64,000 nt of DNA, taken from assembly GCA_001643675.2 (NCBI GenBank), contig LSRY02000007.1, positions 1,938,001 to 2,002,000 on the forward strand, given 5' to 3'. This DNA is from Monocercomonoides exilis. Lineage: Eukaryota > Preaxostyla > Oxymonadida > Polymastigidae. The position numbers and the translations under genes are program-made. Below the pieces are notes generated by a model. That model was not told the origin of the DNA and searched no databases. It saw nothing but the letters and a program-made list of their open reading frames with translations. Below, in pieces: positions 63,909 through 64,000 of this stretch (its first letter is position 1; each line of letters opens with the position of its first letter).

Positions 63909-64000
63909 TTACACATTGTTACTCATCTCTTGTTCCTTGTCTTTACCAACACCATCCGAGTTGTACTTCGATCTTCTCTTCTTTACAACCACCATCACCA
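63909..64000 (-). CDS. Second copy of three-repeat surface protein, 3' end only
   Basis: The last 29 codons and TAA stop of a minus-strand gene whose visible protein end (valine-rich membrane span border, KKRRSKYNSD, then a tail ending EMSNNV) is identical to that of the gene at 49425-53240. The rest lies beyond the window. The two genes are therefore convergent, about 10.7 kb apart at their stops. Whether the whole upstream gene is also duplicated cannot be seen. Confidence 0.8.
   Translation of the reverse strand, partial: VMVVVKKRRSKYNSDGVGKDKEQEMSNNV

Larger units (their letters stand above)
62286..64000 (-). repeat. Right arm of the large inverted duplication
   Basis: Reverse complement of 53149-54840, near-identical from 62346 rightwards and still matching at the last base of the window. 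Differences seen are about two extra 12-bp minisatellite units, a few single-base changes and small indels (for example near 63030, where the spacing around the GGAAAGC sequence differs). It carries the same unrecognised sequence and the 3' end of a second surface-protein gene. Confidence 0.9.

Noticed and set aside
1-64000. tRNA or rRNA genes
   Set aside because: I looked for A and B box patterns and cloverleaf-like pairs around GGTTCGA-type strings; those found lie inside coding sequence and do not fold into a tRNA.

Overview
The window looks like nuclear DNA of a free-living or gut-dwelling protist, most probably an oxymonad (Metamonada) close to Monocercomonoides. Reasons seen in the sequence: very long, mostly unspliced reading frames in AT-rich DNA; serine- and lysine-rich low-complexity expansions; short spliceosomal introns (63-126 bp) with a recurrent G|GTTTG or GTATGT donor; short eukaryotic genes such as a Rab GTPase; and large beta-helix surface proteins with a signal peptide and a single C-terminal membrane anchor. 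I also recall the alpha-helical 'LVDLCECY...KEVEMAL' family at 46.8 and 60.6 kb as a multigene family of Monocercomonoides; that is from memory and not checked. The standard genetic code fits all gene ends (TAA and TGA stops seen).

Left part (1-44.4 kb), ordinary genes: the 3' 20.1 kb of a giant USP-type deubiquitinase (plus strand, 5' end outside the window); a small unrecognised minus-strand ORF (21.9-22.5 kb); an Sfr1/Mei5-like recombination accessory protein (minus, 23.4-24.9 kb); a 2,301-residue beta-helix surface protein (25.6-32.5 kb); a PIF1-family helicase with a huge serine-rich N-terminal extension (33.9-41.0 kb); a six-exon Rab4-like GTPase (minus, 41.7-42.9 kb); and, divergently from it, a multi-pass membrane protein resembling TMEM185 (43.1-44.4 kb).

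Right part (44.4-64 kb), an accessory, decaying and duplicated region: a TA-flanked MITE-like element, a frameshifted Merlin/IS1595-type transposase relic, a pseudogene of the helical-repeat family, a decayed minus-strand gene, an intact 1,271-residue three-repeat beta-helix surface protein (49.4-53.2 kb), a GC-rich decayed minus-strand gene (54.8-57.8 kb), a GAA tract, an almost intact second member of the helical-repeat family (60.6-61.9 kb) and, at the right edge, the tail of a second copy of the surface protein on the minus strand. The two surface-gene 3' ends and about 1.6 kb downstream of each form a near-identical inverted duplication separated by about 7.4 kb.

The genes do not form a pathway. 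Shared themes are cell surface (two beta-helix protein types), membrane traffic (Rab4, TMEM185-like), DNA maintenance (PIF1, Sfr1-like) and protein turnover (USP). The items most worth a second look are the inverted duplication, the Rab4 with serine in place of the switch II glutamine and one non-canonical intron, the PIF1 architecture, and the transposon relics.
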